Part shown: positions 46,310-56,809 of the stretch, piece after piece
Numbering within the stretch: the first letter of the stretch is position 1
Layout: every line of letters begins with the position of its first letter
DNA from: Paracoccus fontiphilus
GTDB lineage: Bacteria; Pseudomonadota; Alphaproteobacteria; Rhodobacterales; Rhodobacteraceae
Assembly (NCBI RefSeq): GCF_017356265.1
Contig: NZ_JAFNAW010000006.1
Coordinates: forward strand, 1-64,000
Reading direction: 5' to 3'
Length of the DNA stretch: 64,000 nt
The notes under the pieces: model-generated
The model's database searches: none
The model's input: only the letters and a program-made list of their open reading frames with translations
What the model was told of the DNA's origin: nothing
Made by a program: the position numbers and the translations under genes

Positions 46310-47402
46310 CACATCAAAGGCATTGACGCCTGCCTTCGCCCAATCGCGCGAGGTGATGGAAGCGACACGTTCCGGCATGGCGAGGAGCGTGTTCCGGGCA
46401 TGGCAGCAGACGTCGACGATGGCCTCGTAGCTGTCGAAGACCCGGTTCGCGAGGACGTTCTGACGGAGGAACTGGCAGAGGTTCTCGACCGGATCCAGGT
46501 CCGGACTGCAAGGCGGCAGCGGCAGCAGGCTAATGTTGGGCGGAATGACGAGGCCTGTAGAGCTGTGCCAGCTGGCACCATCGAGAACGGGGAGTGCGTG
46601 CGCACGGGGCGACACCTGCCCGGTGATTTCGGGCAGGTGGGCGTTCATCGCCTCCGTGTTCGCATAGGGTATGACGAGCGCTGCACCGATCCTGCAGGCC
46701 GGGCAGACCGCACCGAAGATGTAGGCCCAGGCCCAGCGGCAGTGTTTTGGCGCCCGCGGGCGTGTTCCCTTTCTCGCCCACATGCGTGTCAAGGTTCCCT
46801 GCTGGCCCGCCCTGACCTCATCCTGGAACCGGATCTCCAAAGGGTTGGCCCGCGCTTCGTGGGGCACGGCCGCGCGCGCCAACTCGGCAGTGTTTTTATA
46901 GACCGCTTGCGTGTCGGCGTCGCACTGCGGAAGGCGCGGCCGGGCCGAAAGACGCGCAAGGCCGAGCCGGTGAAGGATCGCGCCCATGGTCCGCTCCGCC
47001 ACGCAAATGCCGAACCGCTGCTCAACCACGTCGCAGAGGTCAATCCGACGCCGATGTACAACCCCATCCATTGACGGGACCGGCCCCGTCTCGACGATCA
47101 CGGCAAGTTGGCGCATCTGCTCGGCACCGAGCCGCCCTGAAAGCGGCCGGTCGACAAGGCCGGCCAACCCTTCGGCACGGTAACGGTGAACCCGGACACG
47201 CAGCGTCTGCCGATCCATCCGCAGCTTTGTGCCGCTTCTGTCCGGGTTTTCCCGTCAAGCACAGGCGCCAGCGCAAGCATCCGGCGCGACGCCCGCGCGT
47301 TCTTCACTTGAGCCGCCTCCCGCCGCAGATCCGATGCCGAAAGGTCCGTGCGTTTGATGTCCACCGCCATCCTGATCCTCTTCCGCCTTGCAGTGGAGTG
47401 AA
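46310..47402 (-). mobile_element. Remnant of an IS630-family insertion sequence between folD and ruvB
   Basis: The element is defined by its transposase. I could not find matching terminal inverted repeats or a TA target duplication; the outer limits given here are estimates. The missing 3' end next to repeat copy G suggests that one end of the element has been lost. Confidence 0.5.
46316..47370 (-). pseudogene. IS630-family transposase, frameshifted and missing its normal end
   Basis: DDE transposase remnant. The N-terminus (MAVDIKRTDLSASDLRREAA from 47370 to about 47219) and the rest (MDRQTLRVRVHRYRAEGLAG from 47218) are in different frames; a -1 shift at CTGCGGATGG would join CG to MDRQ as expected. 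The catalytic Asp in RFQDEVRAGQQGTLTR, Asp in VLDGASWH and Glu in DPVENLCQF are present. After RDWAKAG the usual stop is missing and the frame runs on to 46136 through unrelated repeat DNA. It is therefore most likely an inactive remnant, unless frameshifting is programmed. Confidence 0.8.
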
Positions 47403-47459
47403 TCAAAAGTCGGCCGCAAAGCAGACAACCTTCAGAGGCGATGGTTCATGCCGCTGGTA

Positions 47460-48491
47460 CTAGCCGTCGAAAAGGCTGCCCTGGGAAGGCACCGTCGGCG
47501 CGGCAAGCCCGAGATGGCGCCAGGCACCTGCCGTCAACTGCCGCCCGCGCGGGGTGCGGGCAACCAGGCCCTGCTGCAGCAGATAGGGTTCGATCACTTC
47601 CTCGATCGCGTCGCGGCTTTCGGACAGGGCGGCCGACAGCGTTTCCACCCCCACCGGGCCGCCGCCGTAATGTTCCGCCATCTGCAACAGATAGCGCCGG
47701 TCGGCCCCGTCCAGACCCATGTCATCCACGCCAAGGCGCGTCAGCGCCGTATCCGCGATCTGCCGGGTCAACCGGCCGTCGCCCTCGACCAGGGCGAAAT
47801 CCACGACGCGGCGCAGCAGCCGTCCGGCGATCCGGGGGGTGCCACGGGCGCGGCGGGCGATTTCGCGCGTTCCGTCCTGGTCAGCGTCGATCCCCATCAG
47901 GCGCGCGCCGCGCTGAACGATCAGGTCCAGTTCGGCGATGGTATAGAACTCCAGACGGGTCGGGATACCGAAGCGGTCACGCAGGGGCGTCGTCAGCAGG
48001 CCAAGCCGGGTCGTGGCACCGACAAGGGTAAAGGGCTGCAATTCGATCCGCACGGTCCGCGCGGCGGGGCCTTCGCCGATGACCAGATCCAGCTCGAAAT
48101 CCTCCATCGCGGGATACAGGATCTCCTCGACCGCCGGGTTCATGCGGTGGATCTCGTCGATGAACAGGACGTCGCGGGCTTCCAGGTTGGTCAGGATCGC
48201 CGCCAGATCGCCCGCACGCGCCAGCACCGGGCCCGAGGTCATTCGAAAGTTCACGCCCAGTTCGCGCGCCATGATCTGCGCCAGCGTGGTCTTGCCCAAG
48301 CCCGGCGGGCCGAAGAACAGCGTGTGGTCCATCGCCTTGCCGCGCATCCGGGCGCTTTCGATGAAGACGCGCAGGTTCGCCCGCGCCTCGGCCTGACCGA
48401 CGAATTCCGACAGGGCCTGCGGGCGCAGGGCGCGGTCTTCGGATTCGCCGTCCATCGGTTCGGGACGCAGGGTCGGATCGGGCTGGATCAT
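47460..48491 (-). CDS. ruvB: Holliday junction branch-migration helicase RuvB
   Basis: Hexameric AAA+ motor that, with RuvA, drives branch migration of Holliday junctions. The 343-residue protein has Walker A GPPGLGKT at 61-68, Walker [12 protein letters not shown], sensor 1 in [20 protein letters not shown] with the arginine finger, and the winged-helix C-terminus ([20 protein letters not shown]). ATG 48491 overlaps the htpX stop (ATGA). The IS630 remnant lies just downstream. Confidence 0.97.
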   Translation of the reverse strand: MIQPDPTLRPEPMDGESEDRALRPQALSEFVGQAEARANLRVFIESARMRGKAMDHTLFFGPPGLGKTTLAQIMARELGVNFRMTSGPVLARAGDLAAILTNLEARDVLFIDEIHRMNPAVEEILYPAMEDFELDLVIGEGPAARTVRIELQPFTLVGATTRLGLLTTPLRDRFGIPTRLEFYTIAELDLIVQRGARLMGIDADQDGTREIARRARGTPRIAGRLLRRVVDFALVEGDGRLTRQIADTALTRLGVDDMGLDGADRRYLLQMAEHYGGGPVGVETLSAALSESRDAIEEVIEPYLLQQGLVARTPRGRQLTAGAWRHLGLAAPTVPSQGSLFDG

Positions 48492-49393
48492 GCAGGCCCC
48501 CACGGACCGTCACCGCGCCCGCTGCGCGGGATGGGCGAGGCGCGTTCGACCATCGGGCGCCCGGCGTCCATCGCCATCAGCCGGGCGATCCGCTCCTCGG
48601 TCGCGGGATGGGTCGCGAACAGGCGGTCCATGCGCAACCCGTTCAGCGGATTGACGATGAACATGGAGGCCGCGGCCGGATTGCGTTCCGCCGGGATGTT
48701 CAGCGTGCGACCCGCCATCTGCGAGATCCTCGCCAGCGCCGAGGCCAGCGCCCGGGGCTGCCCGCTGATCCGGGCGCCGGTCGCATCGGCCTCGTATTCG
48801 CGCGCGCGCGAGATGGCCATCTGCACCATCATCGCGGCCAGCGGCGCGAAGATCATCGCCAGGGTCGCGCCAAGGCCGCCACCCCGATCGTCGCGCCCGC
48901 CGGTGAACATCATCATGTTGCCCATCATGGCAATCGCCCCGGCCATGGTCGCGGTGACGGTCATGGTCAGCGTGTCGCGGTGCTTGATATGGGCCAGTTC
49001 GTGGGCGATCACGCCCGCGATCTCGTCGCGCGACAGGGCGCGGACCAGACCCTGCGTCACAGCCACGGCCGAGTTCTGGGGATTGCGCCCGGTGGCAAAG
49101 GCATTTGGCTGTTCGGTCGGAAGCAGATACAGTTTGGGCATCGGCAGATCCGCCCGCCGTGCCAGTTCCGTGGTCAGCGCGTAAAGGTCGGCGCCCTGCT
49201 GCGGCGACAGTTCGACCGCGCCCTGCTGACGCAGGACCATCTTGTCGCTGTTCCACCAGGAAAAGACGTTCATGCCGCCCGCCAGAAGCAACGCGATCAT
49301 CGCGCCGCCTCGCCCGCCCAGCATCCAGCCAAGCGCCATGACCAAGGCGGTCATGGCGGCCATGAGGATGAAGACCTTGACGTTCCCGTGCAT
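48488..49393 (-). CDS. htpX: Membrane zinc protease HtpX
   Basis: M48 protease that helps clear misfolded membrane proteins, partly overlapping with FtsH. The 301-residue protein has two N-terminal membrane helices (about 6-25 and 29-47), the zinc site HELAH at 131-135 ([15 protein letters not shown]), two more hydrophobic stretches around 145-190, and the third ligand Glu in [11 protein letters not shown]. It lies between ruvA and ruvB, overlapping ruvB by 4 bases and starting 11 bases after ruvA, so it is part of the ruv operon. Confidence 0.95.
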   Translation of the reverse strand: MHGNVKVFILMAAMTALVMALGWMLGGRGGAMIALLLAGGMNVFSWWNSDKMVLRQQGAVELSPQQGADLYALTTELARRADLPMPKLYLLPTEQPNAFATGRNPQNSAVAVTQGLVRALSRDEIAGVIAHELAHIKHRDTLTMTVTATMAGAIAMMGNMMMFTGGRDDRGGGLGATLAMIFAPLAAMMVQMAISRAREYEADATGARISGQPRALASALARISQMAGRTLNIPAERNPAAASMFIVNPLNGLRMDRLFATHPATEERIARLMAMDAGRPMVERASPIPRSGRGDGPWGPA

Positions 49394-49404
49394 CGGTGTT
49401 CCCC

Positions 49405-50091
49405 CTATTCCTTCGGCGCCAGCAGGCGCAGCGCCGCGCGGATCAACGCGGGGGTTTGGGCGGTGGGTTCCCGCGCCTGTGCCTCGGCCACGGCTTGCGC
49501 GGCCTCGCTGGCAGCATAGCCCAGATTGGTCAGAGCGGACAGCGCGTCGGACGTGGCGCGTGCAGCCAGCATGGCGTCGGACGGAGCGGCGGGCTTGGCG
49601 GGGGTTACGGCGGTTTCGATGACGGCGGTGTCCGGCTCGACCGCCGACACGCCCATGTCCACGGTGAACGTCGCCCCAAGCGCCATGACCGAGGGCGCCT
49701 TGTCCTTCAGCTCCAGCACCACCCGCTGCGCCAGCTTCGGGCCGACGCCGTTGGCCTTGCGGACCGAGGCCCAGTCGCCAAGCGCAATGGCGCGCCCCAG
49801 TCCTTCGGCCCCCAAGGTGCCCAGGATCGCCAGCGAGACCTTGGCCCCCACGCCCTGCACGCTGGTCAGCAGCCGGTGCCATTCCTTTTCCAGCATGGAG
49901 GGAAAGCCGAACAACTGCAGCAGATCCTCGCGCACCATCAGGTCGGTATAAAGGGCTGTCGCCTGCCCCACCGGGGGCAGGCTGGCGGCGGTGCGTTCGC
50001 TGACATGGACGATATAGCCCACGCCCCGCACGTCGATCAGGACGTGATCGCGGGCGCGGTGCAGGATGATCCCGGCGATGCGGCCGATCAT
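49405..50091 (-). CDS. ruvA: Holliday junction branch-migration protein RuvA
   Basis: DNA-binding tetramer that holds the Holliday junction for RuvB. The 228-residue protein has the OB-fold domain ([26 protein letters not shown]), helix-hairpin-helix pair ([20 protein letters not shown] and [22 protein letters not shown]) and C-terminal domain III ([20 protein letters not shown]) that regulates RuvB. The linker is Ala/Pro-rich. The ATG overlaps the ruvC stop. Confidence 0.96.
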   Translation of the reverse strand: MIGRIAGIILHRARDHVLIDVRGVGYIVHVSERTAASLPPVGQATALYTDLMVREDLLQLFGFPSMLEKEWHRLLTSVQGVGAKVSLAILGTLGAEGLGRAIALGDWASVRKANGVGPKLAQRVVLELKDKAPSVMALGATFTVDMGVSAVEPDTAVIETAVTPAKPAAPSDAMLAARATSDALSALTNLGYAASEAAQAVAEAQAREPTAQTPALIRAALRLLAPKE

Positions 50092-50582
50092 GCGGTCCTC
50101 GCGATCCGCAGGGTCCGGCCCTGCAAATGACGGGCATGACAGATGGCGATGGCCAGCGCGTCCGCCGCGTCGGCGCTGTCGAAGCTGACGCCGGGCAGTT
50201 GGACCTTGACCATGTGCTGCACCTGCTCCTTACCCGCGTGGCCCACGCCCACCACGGTCTTCTTGACCGCGTTCGGGGCGTATTCGCCGATCGCCAGCCC
50301 CGCCTCGGCCGGGGCCAGCAGGGCGATGCCGCGCGCCTGGCCCAGCTTCAGCGTGCCGACCGCGTCCTTGTTCACGAAGGTCTGTTCCACGGCTGCCGCG
50401 TCCGGCGCATGGGCCGCGATCACCGCCGTCAGCCCGCGATAAAGCTGCAAGAGACGCACGCCCAGATCGCCCGCCTCTGTCTGGATCACCCCATTGGCCA
50501 CGTGGCGCAGGCGCGATCCCTCGACCAGGATCACGCCCCAGCCCATGTTCCGCAAACCCGGGTCGATGCCCAGAACCCTCAT
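50088..50582 (-). CDS. ruvC: Holliday junction resolvase RuvC
   Basis: Homodimeric nuclease that resolves Holliday junctions. The 164-residue RNase H-like protein has catalytic Asp7 in [16 protein letters not shown], the Glu in [12 protein letters not shown] and the C-terminal acidic pair in [15 protein letters not shown]. The length is standard. First gene of ruvC-ruvA-htpX-ruvB, 66 bases downstream of dnaE on the same strand. Confidence 0.96.
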   Translation of the reverse strand: MRVLGIDPGLRNMGWGVILVEGSRLRHVANGVIQTEAGDLGVRLLQLYRGLTAVIAAHAPDAAAVEQTFVNKDAVGTLKLGQARGIALLAPAEAGLAIGEYAPNAVKKTVVGVGHAGKEQVQHMVKVQLPGVSFDSADAADALAIAICHARHLQGRTLRIARTA

Positions 50583-50648
50583 GCCCGCCTCTTTTCCGTT
50601 TTCAAAGGCCTAGCACGAAAGGCGAACATTTGCCTAGGGGACAATCCC

Positions 50649-53600
50649 CTATTCCTCCAGCACGTCCAGAACGCCGGGCACCGCGCGCAGCGCCTGCCGG
50701 GCGGGCGTGGTCAGGGGGGCGTCGTTCGCGACCTCGATCTCGATCACCTCGTCGCCCTCGCGGATGCGCAGCAGGACGGGACCGCGCGAACGGGCGGGCA
50801 CGGTGATTTCGGTCCTGATGCGGCTCAGCGTCTCGGCCAGGCGCGGGATGGTGTCGGTGCCCTGCATCTCCACGGCAAGGCAGCCTGCCCCGGCATCCGC
50901 CACCACCTCGTCCAGCGTCGCGACCGAGTTCGCCAGCATCTTCACCTGATCGCCCGAGGGTTCGACCTTGACCTGCAGGACCACGTTCTGCCCCGGCTCC
51001 AGCCGGTCGCGGCTGGCGGTCAGCAGGTCGGAAAACACCGTGACCTCGTAAAGCCCGGTCGGGTCGGACAGGCTGACAAAGGCATAGGGCGTGCCCTTGG
51101 CCGACTTGCGCTCCATCCGCGCGGCCACGGTTCCGGCGATGCTGGCGACCAGAGGGCCATCCAGGGCCTCGGTGCAGATCTCGGCCAGGGTCTGGACCTT
51201 CTTGCGCTTCAGGGCGGGCAGGTAATCGTCCAGCGGATGGCCGGACAGGTAGAAGCCGACGGCCTTGTGCTCCTCGCCCAGCTTTTCGGTGGGCAGCCAG
51301 ACCCCGGCGATGGGCGCGCGCGGCGGCGGCAGATCCTCGCCCCCGCCGAACAGCGACGTCTGGCTGGACGCCGCCTGTTCCTGCACCGCCGCCGACCAGG
51401 CGCACAGCGCGTCCAGCCCCTTGACCACGCGGGCACGGTTGTCGTCCAAGCTGTCGAAGGCCCCGGCGCGGGCCAGCATCTCCAGCGGGCGCTTGCCCAC
51501 GCGCTTCATGTCCATGCGACGGGCGAAGTCATGGATGTCGCGGAAGGGCTGGTCCCTGCGCGCCTCGTGGATCAGCGTCATGGCGTCCACGCCGACGCCC
51601 TTCAGCGCGCCCAAGGCGTAATGGATGCGGCCTTCGCGCACGCTGAAGGTAGGGGCGGACCGGTTCACGCAGGGCGGCACGATGGCAATGCCCATGCGGT
51701 CGCATTCGCGCTTGTAGATCGCCAGCTTGTCGGTCAGGTGGATGTCGCAGTTCATCACTGCGGCCATGAACTCGACCGGATGGTTCGCCTTCAGCCAGGC
51801 GGTCTGATAGCTGACCACGGCATAGGCCGCCGCGTGCGACTTGTTGAAGCCGTAATTGGCGAATTTTTCCAGCAGGTCGAAGACCTCGCCCGCCTTCTTG
51901 GCATCGACGCCGTTCGCCACCGCGCCATCGACGAATTTCGGACGCTCCTTGGCCATCTCGGAGGCGATCTTCTTGCCCATCGCGCGGCGCAGCAGGTCGG
52001 CGCCGCCAAGGCTGTAGCCCGCCATGACCTGCGCAATCTGCATCACCTGTTCCTGATAGACGATGATGCCCTGCGTTTCCGCCAGGATCGGGTCGATGCT
52101 GGGGTGCAGCGACTCCAGTTCCCGCAGCCCGTTCTTGACCTCGCAGTAGGTCGGGATGTTCTCCATCGGGCCGGGACGGTAAAGGGCCACAAGCGCCACG
52201 ATGTCCTCGATGCAGGTGGTCCGCATCCGGCGCAGCGCGTCCATCATGCCGCTGGATTCCACCTGGAACACCGCCACCGTCTTGGCGCTGGCGAACAGGT
52301 CATAGGTCGCCTTGTCGTCCAGCGGGATCAGGTTGATCTGGTTTTCCGTGCCGGGCGTGGGATCATAGAGCTTGCGCCCGTCGGCGGCGACATGCAGCGG
52401 GCGCCCGCCGTCGTTGATCAGGTCCACGGCGTTCTGGATCACCGTCAGCGTCTTGAGGCCCAGGAAGTCGAACTTCACCAGCCCGGCCTGTTCGACCCAT
52501 TTCATGTTGAACTGCGTGGCCGGCATGTCGGACGCCGGATCGCGGTACAGCGGCACCAGCCGATCCAGCGGCCGGTCGCCGATCACCACGCCCGCCGCAT
52601 GGGTGGATGCGTTGCGGTAAAGCCCTTCCAACTGCTCGGCATAGTCCAGCAGGCGCTTGACGACCTCCTCCTTGGCGGCTTCGCGCAGGCGCGGCTCGTC
52701 GGCGCGGGCCTTGGCGATGCTGACGGGCTTCACGCCTTCCAGCGGGATCATCTTGGACAGGCGGTCCACCTGGCCGAAGGGCATCTGCAACACGCGGCCC
52801 ACGTCGCGCACGGCGGCCTTGGACAAAAGCGCGCCGAAGGTGATGATCTGGCCCACCTTGTCCTTGCCATAGCGGTCCTGGACATAGCGGATCACCTCCT
52901 CGCGCCGGTCCATGCAGAAGTCGATGTCGAAGTCCGGCATGGACACGCGTTCCGGGTTCAGGAAGCGTTCGAACAGAAGGTTGTAGCGCAGCGGATCCAG
53001 GTCGGTGATCGTCAGCGCATAGGCCACCAGCGACCCCGCGCCCGACCCCCGGCCCGGCCCCACCGGAATGTCATGGTCCTTGGCCCACTTGATGAAATCG
53101 GCCACAATCAGGAAATAGCCGGGAAAGCCCATCTGCTCGATGATGCCCAATTCGAACTCCAGCCGGGCCTGGTATTCGGCGACCGGGACGGCGTGGGGGA
53201 TGACGCGCAGCCGTGCCTCCAGCCCCGCGCGGGCTTGGCGGCGCAGTTCCTCGACCTCGTTTTCGGCGAAGCGCGGCAGGATCGGCTTGTGCTTGCTGAC
53301 CGCAAAGGCGCAGCGGCGGGCGATCTCGACGGTGTTCTCCAGCGCCTCGGGCAGGTCGGCGAACAGCACCGCCATTTCCTCGGCCGACTTGAAGTAATGC
53401 TGCGGCGTCAGGCGGCGGCGGGGCTGCGACTGGTCCACATAGGCCTTTTCCGCGATGCAGATCAGGGCGTCATGGGCCTCGAACATCGCGGCCTTGGGGA
53501 AATAGACATCATTCGTGGCGACCAGCGGCAGGCCCTTGGCATAGGCGAGGTCGATCAGCCCGGCCTCGGACGCCACCTCGGCAGGCATCAACTGGCCGTT

Positions 53601-54119
53601 CTCGCCCGGATGGCGCTGCAGTTCGACGTAAAGCCGGGTCGGAAAGGCGGCGGCCAGCCGGTCGGCCAGGGCATCGGCCTTGTCGCGCTGCCCCTGGGCG
53701 ATCAGGCAGCCCAGCGGGCCCGTGGCGCCGCCGGTCAGGCAGATCAACCCCTCGGCATGGGCCAGCAGCTCATCGACCGTCACATGCAGCGGCGCCCCCC
53801 CGTCGCGCAGGTAAAGGCACGAGGACAGCGCCATCAGGTTCAGCCAGCCCGCCGCGTTCTGCGCCAGCAGGACCACCGGCCCGGTGGCGCCGTCCTGCAG
53901 GGTGATCTGGCAGCCGACGATCGGCTGGACGCCCTTGTCCATCGCCTTCACGCTGAATTCCAGCGCCGCGAACATGGCGTTGGTGTCGGTCAGCGCCACG
54001 GCGGGCATCCCGGCATCTGCCGCAAGTCCGGGCAGCTTGCCCACGGGAATGGCACCTTCCAGCAAAGAATGCTCGGAATGTGTGCGAAGATGGATGAATC
54101 GGGGGGATTTTACGGCCAT
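50649..54119 (-). CDS. dnaE: DNA polymerase III alpha subunit
   Basis: Replicative polymerase. The 1156-residue protein contains an N-terminal PHP domain (HLRTHSEHSLLEGAI), the palm with the catalytic PDFDIDF near 393-399 and GRGSGAGSLVAYAL before it, the fingers (ANYGFNKSHAAAYAVVSYQTAWLK), helix-hairpin-helix motifs (ALGALKGVGVDAM) and a C-terminal OB domain ending FSDLLTASRDRLEPGQNVVLQVKVE. This is the DnaE1-type replicative enzyme, not the error-prone DnaE2. It begins at ATG 54119 and is divergent from the transporter operon. Confidence 0.97.
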   Translation of the reverse strand: MAVKSPRFIHLRTHSEHSLLEGAIPVGKLPGLAADAGMPAVALTDTNAMFAALEFSVKAMDKGVQPIVGCQITLQDGATGPVVLLAQNAAGWLNLMALSSCLYLRDGGAPLHVTVDELLAHAEGLICLTGGATGPLGCLIAQGQRDKADALADRLAAAFPTRLYVELQRHPGENGQLMPAEVASEAGLIDLAYAKGLPLVATNDVYFPKAAMFEAHDALICIAEKAYVDQSQPRRRLTPQHYFKSAEEMAVLFADLPEALENTVEIARRCAFAVSKHKPILPRFAENEVEELRRQARAGLEARLRVIPHAVPVAEYQARLEFELGIIEQMGFPGYFLIVADFIKWAKDHDIPVGPGRGSGAGSLVAYALTITDLDPLRYNLLFERFLNPERVSMPDFDIDFCMDRREEVIRYVQDRYGKDKVGQIITFGALLSKAAVRDVGRVLQMPFGQVDRLSKMIPLEGVKPVSIAKARADEPRLREAAKEEVVKRLLDYAEQLEGLYRNASTHAAGVVIGDRPLDRLVPLYRDPASDMPATQFNMKWVEQAGLVKFDFLGLKTLTVIQNAVDLINDGGRPLHVAADGRKLYDPTPGTENQINLIPLDDKATYDLFASAKTVAVFQVESSGMMDALRRMRTTCIEDIVALVALYRPGPMENIPTYCEVKNGLRELESLHPSIDPILAETQGIIVYQEQVMQIAQVMAGYSLGGADLLRRAMGKKIASEMAKERPKFVDGAVANGVDAKKAGEVFDLLEKFANYGFNKSHAAAYAVVSYQTAWLKANHPVEFMAAVMNCDIHLTDKLAIYKRECDRMGIAIVPPCVNRSAPTFSVREGRIHYALGALKGVGVDAMTLIHEARRDQPFRDIHDFARRMDMKRVGKRPLEMLARAGAFDSLDDNRARVVKGLDALCAWSAAVQEQAASSQTSLFGGGEDLPPPRAPIAGVWLPTEKLGEEHKAVGFYLSGHPLDDYLPALKRKKVQTLAEICTEALDGPLVASIAGTVAARMERKSAKGTPYAFVSLSDPTGLYEVTVFSDLLTASRDRLEPGQNVVLQVKVEPSGDQVKMLANSVATLDEVVADAGAGCLAVEMQGTDTIPRLAETLSRIRTEITVPARSRGPVLLRIREGDEVIEIEVANDAPLTTPARQALRAVPGVLDVLEE

Positions 54120-54215
54120 AGTCAGGCTTGTAACGCAGCCTGTCGAAACAGCGCAATTGCCCCCGGCGTCAATTGCGCGCTAAGCAGGCCGAAGGTTTGA
54201 CCAAGGGGACAAAGT

Positions 54216-55736
54216 TTGACCGACGCGGCAGTTTTCAGGGCCAGGGGGATCGGCAAATCCTATCCCGGCGTCCGCGCCAACGACGATGTGTCCTTTGCCG
54301 TCGAACCGGGCGAAATCCATGCCCTGCTGGGCGAGAACGGCGCGGGCAAGTCCACGCTGGTCAAGATGATCTATGGCCTTGTCCGCCCGGACCAAGGGCA
54401 GATGCTGCTGAACGGCCAGCCGCACCAGCCCGCCGATCCCCGTGCCGCGCGGGCGGCGGGCGTGGCGATGGTGTTCCAGCATTTCAGCCTGTTCGACGCG
54501 CTGACGGTTGCCGAAAACATCGCGCTTGGCATGGAAAACCCGCCCCCCCGCCGGGCGCTGTCGGTGCGGATCGCGCAGGTCAGCCAGGATTTCGGCCTGC
54601 CGCTGAACCCCGCCCGCCGGGTCGCCACCCTGTCGGCGGGCGAACGCCAGCGGGTCGAGATCATCCGCTGCCTTTTGCAGAACCCGCGCCTGCTGATCAT
54701 GGACGAACCCACCAGCGTCCTGACTCCACAGGAAGCGGACCTGCTGTTCGCCACCCTGCGCAAGCTGGCCGACGGGGGAACCGCGATCCTGTATATCAGC
54801 CACAAGTTGGAGGAGATCCGCACCCATTGCGACCGCGCGACGATCCTGCGCGGCGGTGTCGTGGTGGACAGTTGCGACCCGCGCGACCATTCCGCCCGCA
54901 CCCTGGCGGCGATGATGGTCGGCGGAGAGATGCGCCCCATCGACCGCAGCGGACGGCAGTCGGGCGAGGTTCTGTTGCAGGTCCGCGCCCTGTCCCAAGC
55001 CGCCCCCGCGGCCGAGGGCACGGCGCTGAAAGGCATCGCCCTGACCCTGCGGGCGGGCGAGATCCTGGGCATCGGCGGCGTCGCCGGCAATGGCCAGGAC
55101 GAACTTCTGGCGGCGCTGTCGGGCGAAATCCGCAGCGCCGCCGGCACGATCCTGCTTGAGGGCGCCGACCTGTCCCGCCAGGGCCCCGAGGCGCGCCGCA
55201 GCGCCGGCCTGCTGGCCGCGCCCGAGGATCGGCTGGGCCATGCCGCCGTGCCCGACTTCAGCCTGACCGACAACACGCTGCTGACGGCGGGCGCGCGCAA
55301 GGGACTGGTCCGCCGGGGCCTGATCGACCGCCCCGCCGCCCGCGCCTATGCCGAGGCGGTGATCCGCGCCTTCGACGTGCGCACCCCCGGCCCGGGGACC
55401 GCCGCCAAGGCGCTGTCGGGCGGCAACCTGCAGAAGTTCGTCATCGGCCGAGAGGTCATGCAGGCCCCCCGCGTGCTGGTGGTGAACCAGCCGACCTGGG
55501 GGGTGGACGCCGGCGCCGCCGCCGCCGTGCGCCAGTCGCTGCTGGATCTGGCGCGGTCGGGGGCGGGCGTCATTGTCATTTCACAGGATCTGGACGAACT
55601 CTTGGAACTCTCCGACCGCTTCTGCGCGCTGAACGAAGGCCGCCTGTCCGATCCCCGCCCGACCGAGGGCCTGACCCTGGACCAGATCGGCCTGATGCTG
55701 GGCGGCGCGCACGGGATGGAGGTCGCGCATCTATGA
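54216..55736 (+). CDS. Nucleoside/purine ABC transporter ATP-binding protein (two ATPase domains)
   Basis: Energises the BMP-type importer that follows. The 506-residue protein has two ABC halves: the first with Walker A GENGAGKST at 39-47 and signature LSAGERQRVEI; the second with degenerate A site VAGNGQDELLAALSG and signature LSGGNLQKFVIGREV. This domain layout is typical of the RbsA/NupA group. The start is TTG at 54216 with AAGGGG 7 bases upstream; no suitable ATG exists. Its stop overlaps the first permease (ATGA). Confidence 0.92.
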   Translation: MTDAAVFRARGIGKSYPGVRANDDVSFAVEPGEIHALLGENGAGKSTLVKMIYGLVRPDQGQMLLNGQPHQPADPRAARAAGVAMVFQHFSLFDALTVAENIALGMENPPPRRALSVRIAQVSQDFGLPLNPARRVATLSAGERQRVEIIRCLLQNPRLLIMDEPTSVLTPQEADLLFATLRKLADGGTAILYISHKLEEIRTHCDRATILRGGVVVDSCDPRDHSARTLAAMMVGGEMRPIDRSGRQSGEVLLQVRALSQAAPAAEGTALKGIALTLRAGEILGIGGVAGNGQDELLAALSGEIRSAAGTILLEGADLSRQGPEARRSAGLLAAPEDRLGHAAVPDFSLTDNTLLTAGARKGLVRRGLIDRPAARAYAEAVIRAFDVRTPGPGTAAKALSGGNLQKFVIGREVMQAPRVLVVNQPTWGVDAGAAAAVRQSLLDLARSGAGVIVISQDLDELLELSDRFCALNEGRLSDPRPTEGLTLDQIGLMLGGAHGMEVAHL

Positions 55737-56809
55737 TCCGCCTTGTCCCCCGCACCGACACCGCTGCCCTGTTGCAGGTCGCCACGCCCGTCATGGCGGT
55801 GCTGGCGACGATGCTGGCGGGCGGCATCCTGTTCGCGATCATGGGCTATGACCCCGTGGCGGCAATCCGCACGATCTTCTGGGACCCGCTGTTCGGCCCC
55901 GCCTCCGGCTATTCGCGCCCGCAGCTTCTGGTCAAGGCGGCGCCGCTGATCCTGATCGCCTCGGGCCTGGCCGTGGGATTTCGCGCCGGCATCTGGAACA
56001 TCGGGGCCGAGGGGCAGTACATCATCGGCGCCATTGCCGGCGCGGCAGTGGCCCTTGCCGCCTATCCCGCGCCCGAAATGTGGATCTTCCCCGCCATGGT
56101 CATTGCGGGCGCGGCGGGCGGCTGGGCCTGGGGCATGATCCCGGCGCTTTTGCGCAACTGGTTCGGCGCGTCGGAAATCCTCGTGTCGCTGATGCTGGTC
56201 TATGTCGCGCAGCGCATCGCCGCCTGGATGGCCTTCGGCCCCATGAAGAACCCCGAGGGTTTCGGAATGCCCGGCTCGCGCAACCTGCAACAGTATCCGG
56301 CGGCCTCGAACCCCGAACTGATCGCCGGGACCGGCGCGCATTGGGGCGTGGTCGCTGCCCTTGTCGCGATCCTGGCGACCTGGTTCCTGATGTCGCGCCA
56401 CATCCGCGGCTTCCACATCCGTGCGGCAGGCATCGCCCCCCGCGCGGCCCGTTTCGCCGGCGTGAAGCCGGAAACCCTGGTGGCCTTCTGCCTGGGCCTG
56501 TCGGGCGCGCTTGCCGGCATGGCGGGCCTGTTCGAGGTCGCAGGCCCCGCAGGCCAGATCACCGACCAGGTGGGCGTGGGTTACGGCTTCACCGCCATCA
56601 TCGTGGCCTTCCTGGGCCGTCTGCATCCGGTCGGCATCCTGCTGGCGGGGCTGCTGCTGGCCCTGACCTATATCGGCGGCGAACTGGCGCAACTGACGCT
56701 GAACCTGCCCGCCGCGACCGTGCAGGTGTTCCAGGGGATGCTTCTGTTCTTCCTGTTGGGTTTTGACCTGCTGACCCGCTTCCGCATCACCCGGAGGGTC
56801 ACGGCATGA
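55733..56809 (+). CDS. Nucleoside/purine ABC transporter permease 1
   Basis: A 358-residue membrane protein with 8-10 helices of the BPD/branched-chain permease family, NupP-like subgroup. SGLAVGFRAGIWNIGAEGQYIIGAI and GVGYGFTAIIVAFLGRLHPVGI are its family signatures. It overlaps both neighbours (ATGA at each end) and forms a heterodimer with the next gene product. Substrate is inferred to be nucleosides or purines from the neighbouring BMP-type binding protein. Confidence 0.92.
   Translation: MIRLVPRTDTAALLQVATPVMAVLATMLAGGILFAIMGYDPVAAIRTIFWDPLFGPASGYSRPQLLVKAAPLILIASGLAVGFRAGIWNIGAEGQYIIGAIAGAAVALAAYPAPEMWIFPAMVIAGAAGGWAWGMIPALLRNWFGASEILVSLMLVYVAQRIAAWMAFGPMKNPEGFGMPGSRNLQQYPAASNPELIAGTGAHWGVVAALVAILATWFLMSRHIRGFHIRAAGIAPRAARFAGVKPETLVAFCLGLSGALAGMAGLFEVAGPAGQITDQVGVGYGFTAIIVAFLGRLHPVGILLAGLLLALTYIGGELAQLTLNLPAATVQVFQGMLLFFLLGFDLLTRFRITRRVTA

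Noticed and set aside
46095-46430. Possible small gene encoding a 111-residue protein between folD and the IS remnant
   Set aside because: Most of it is the reverse of composite repeat G, and the same 28-bp block also occurs in a non-coding gap at 58903, in another reading context.
50127-54200. Open frame of 1357 codons on the plus strand
   Set aside because: It is antisense to dnaE and ruvC. It arises from the high GC third-position bias, and the translation is His/Gln/Gly-rich with no domain.
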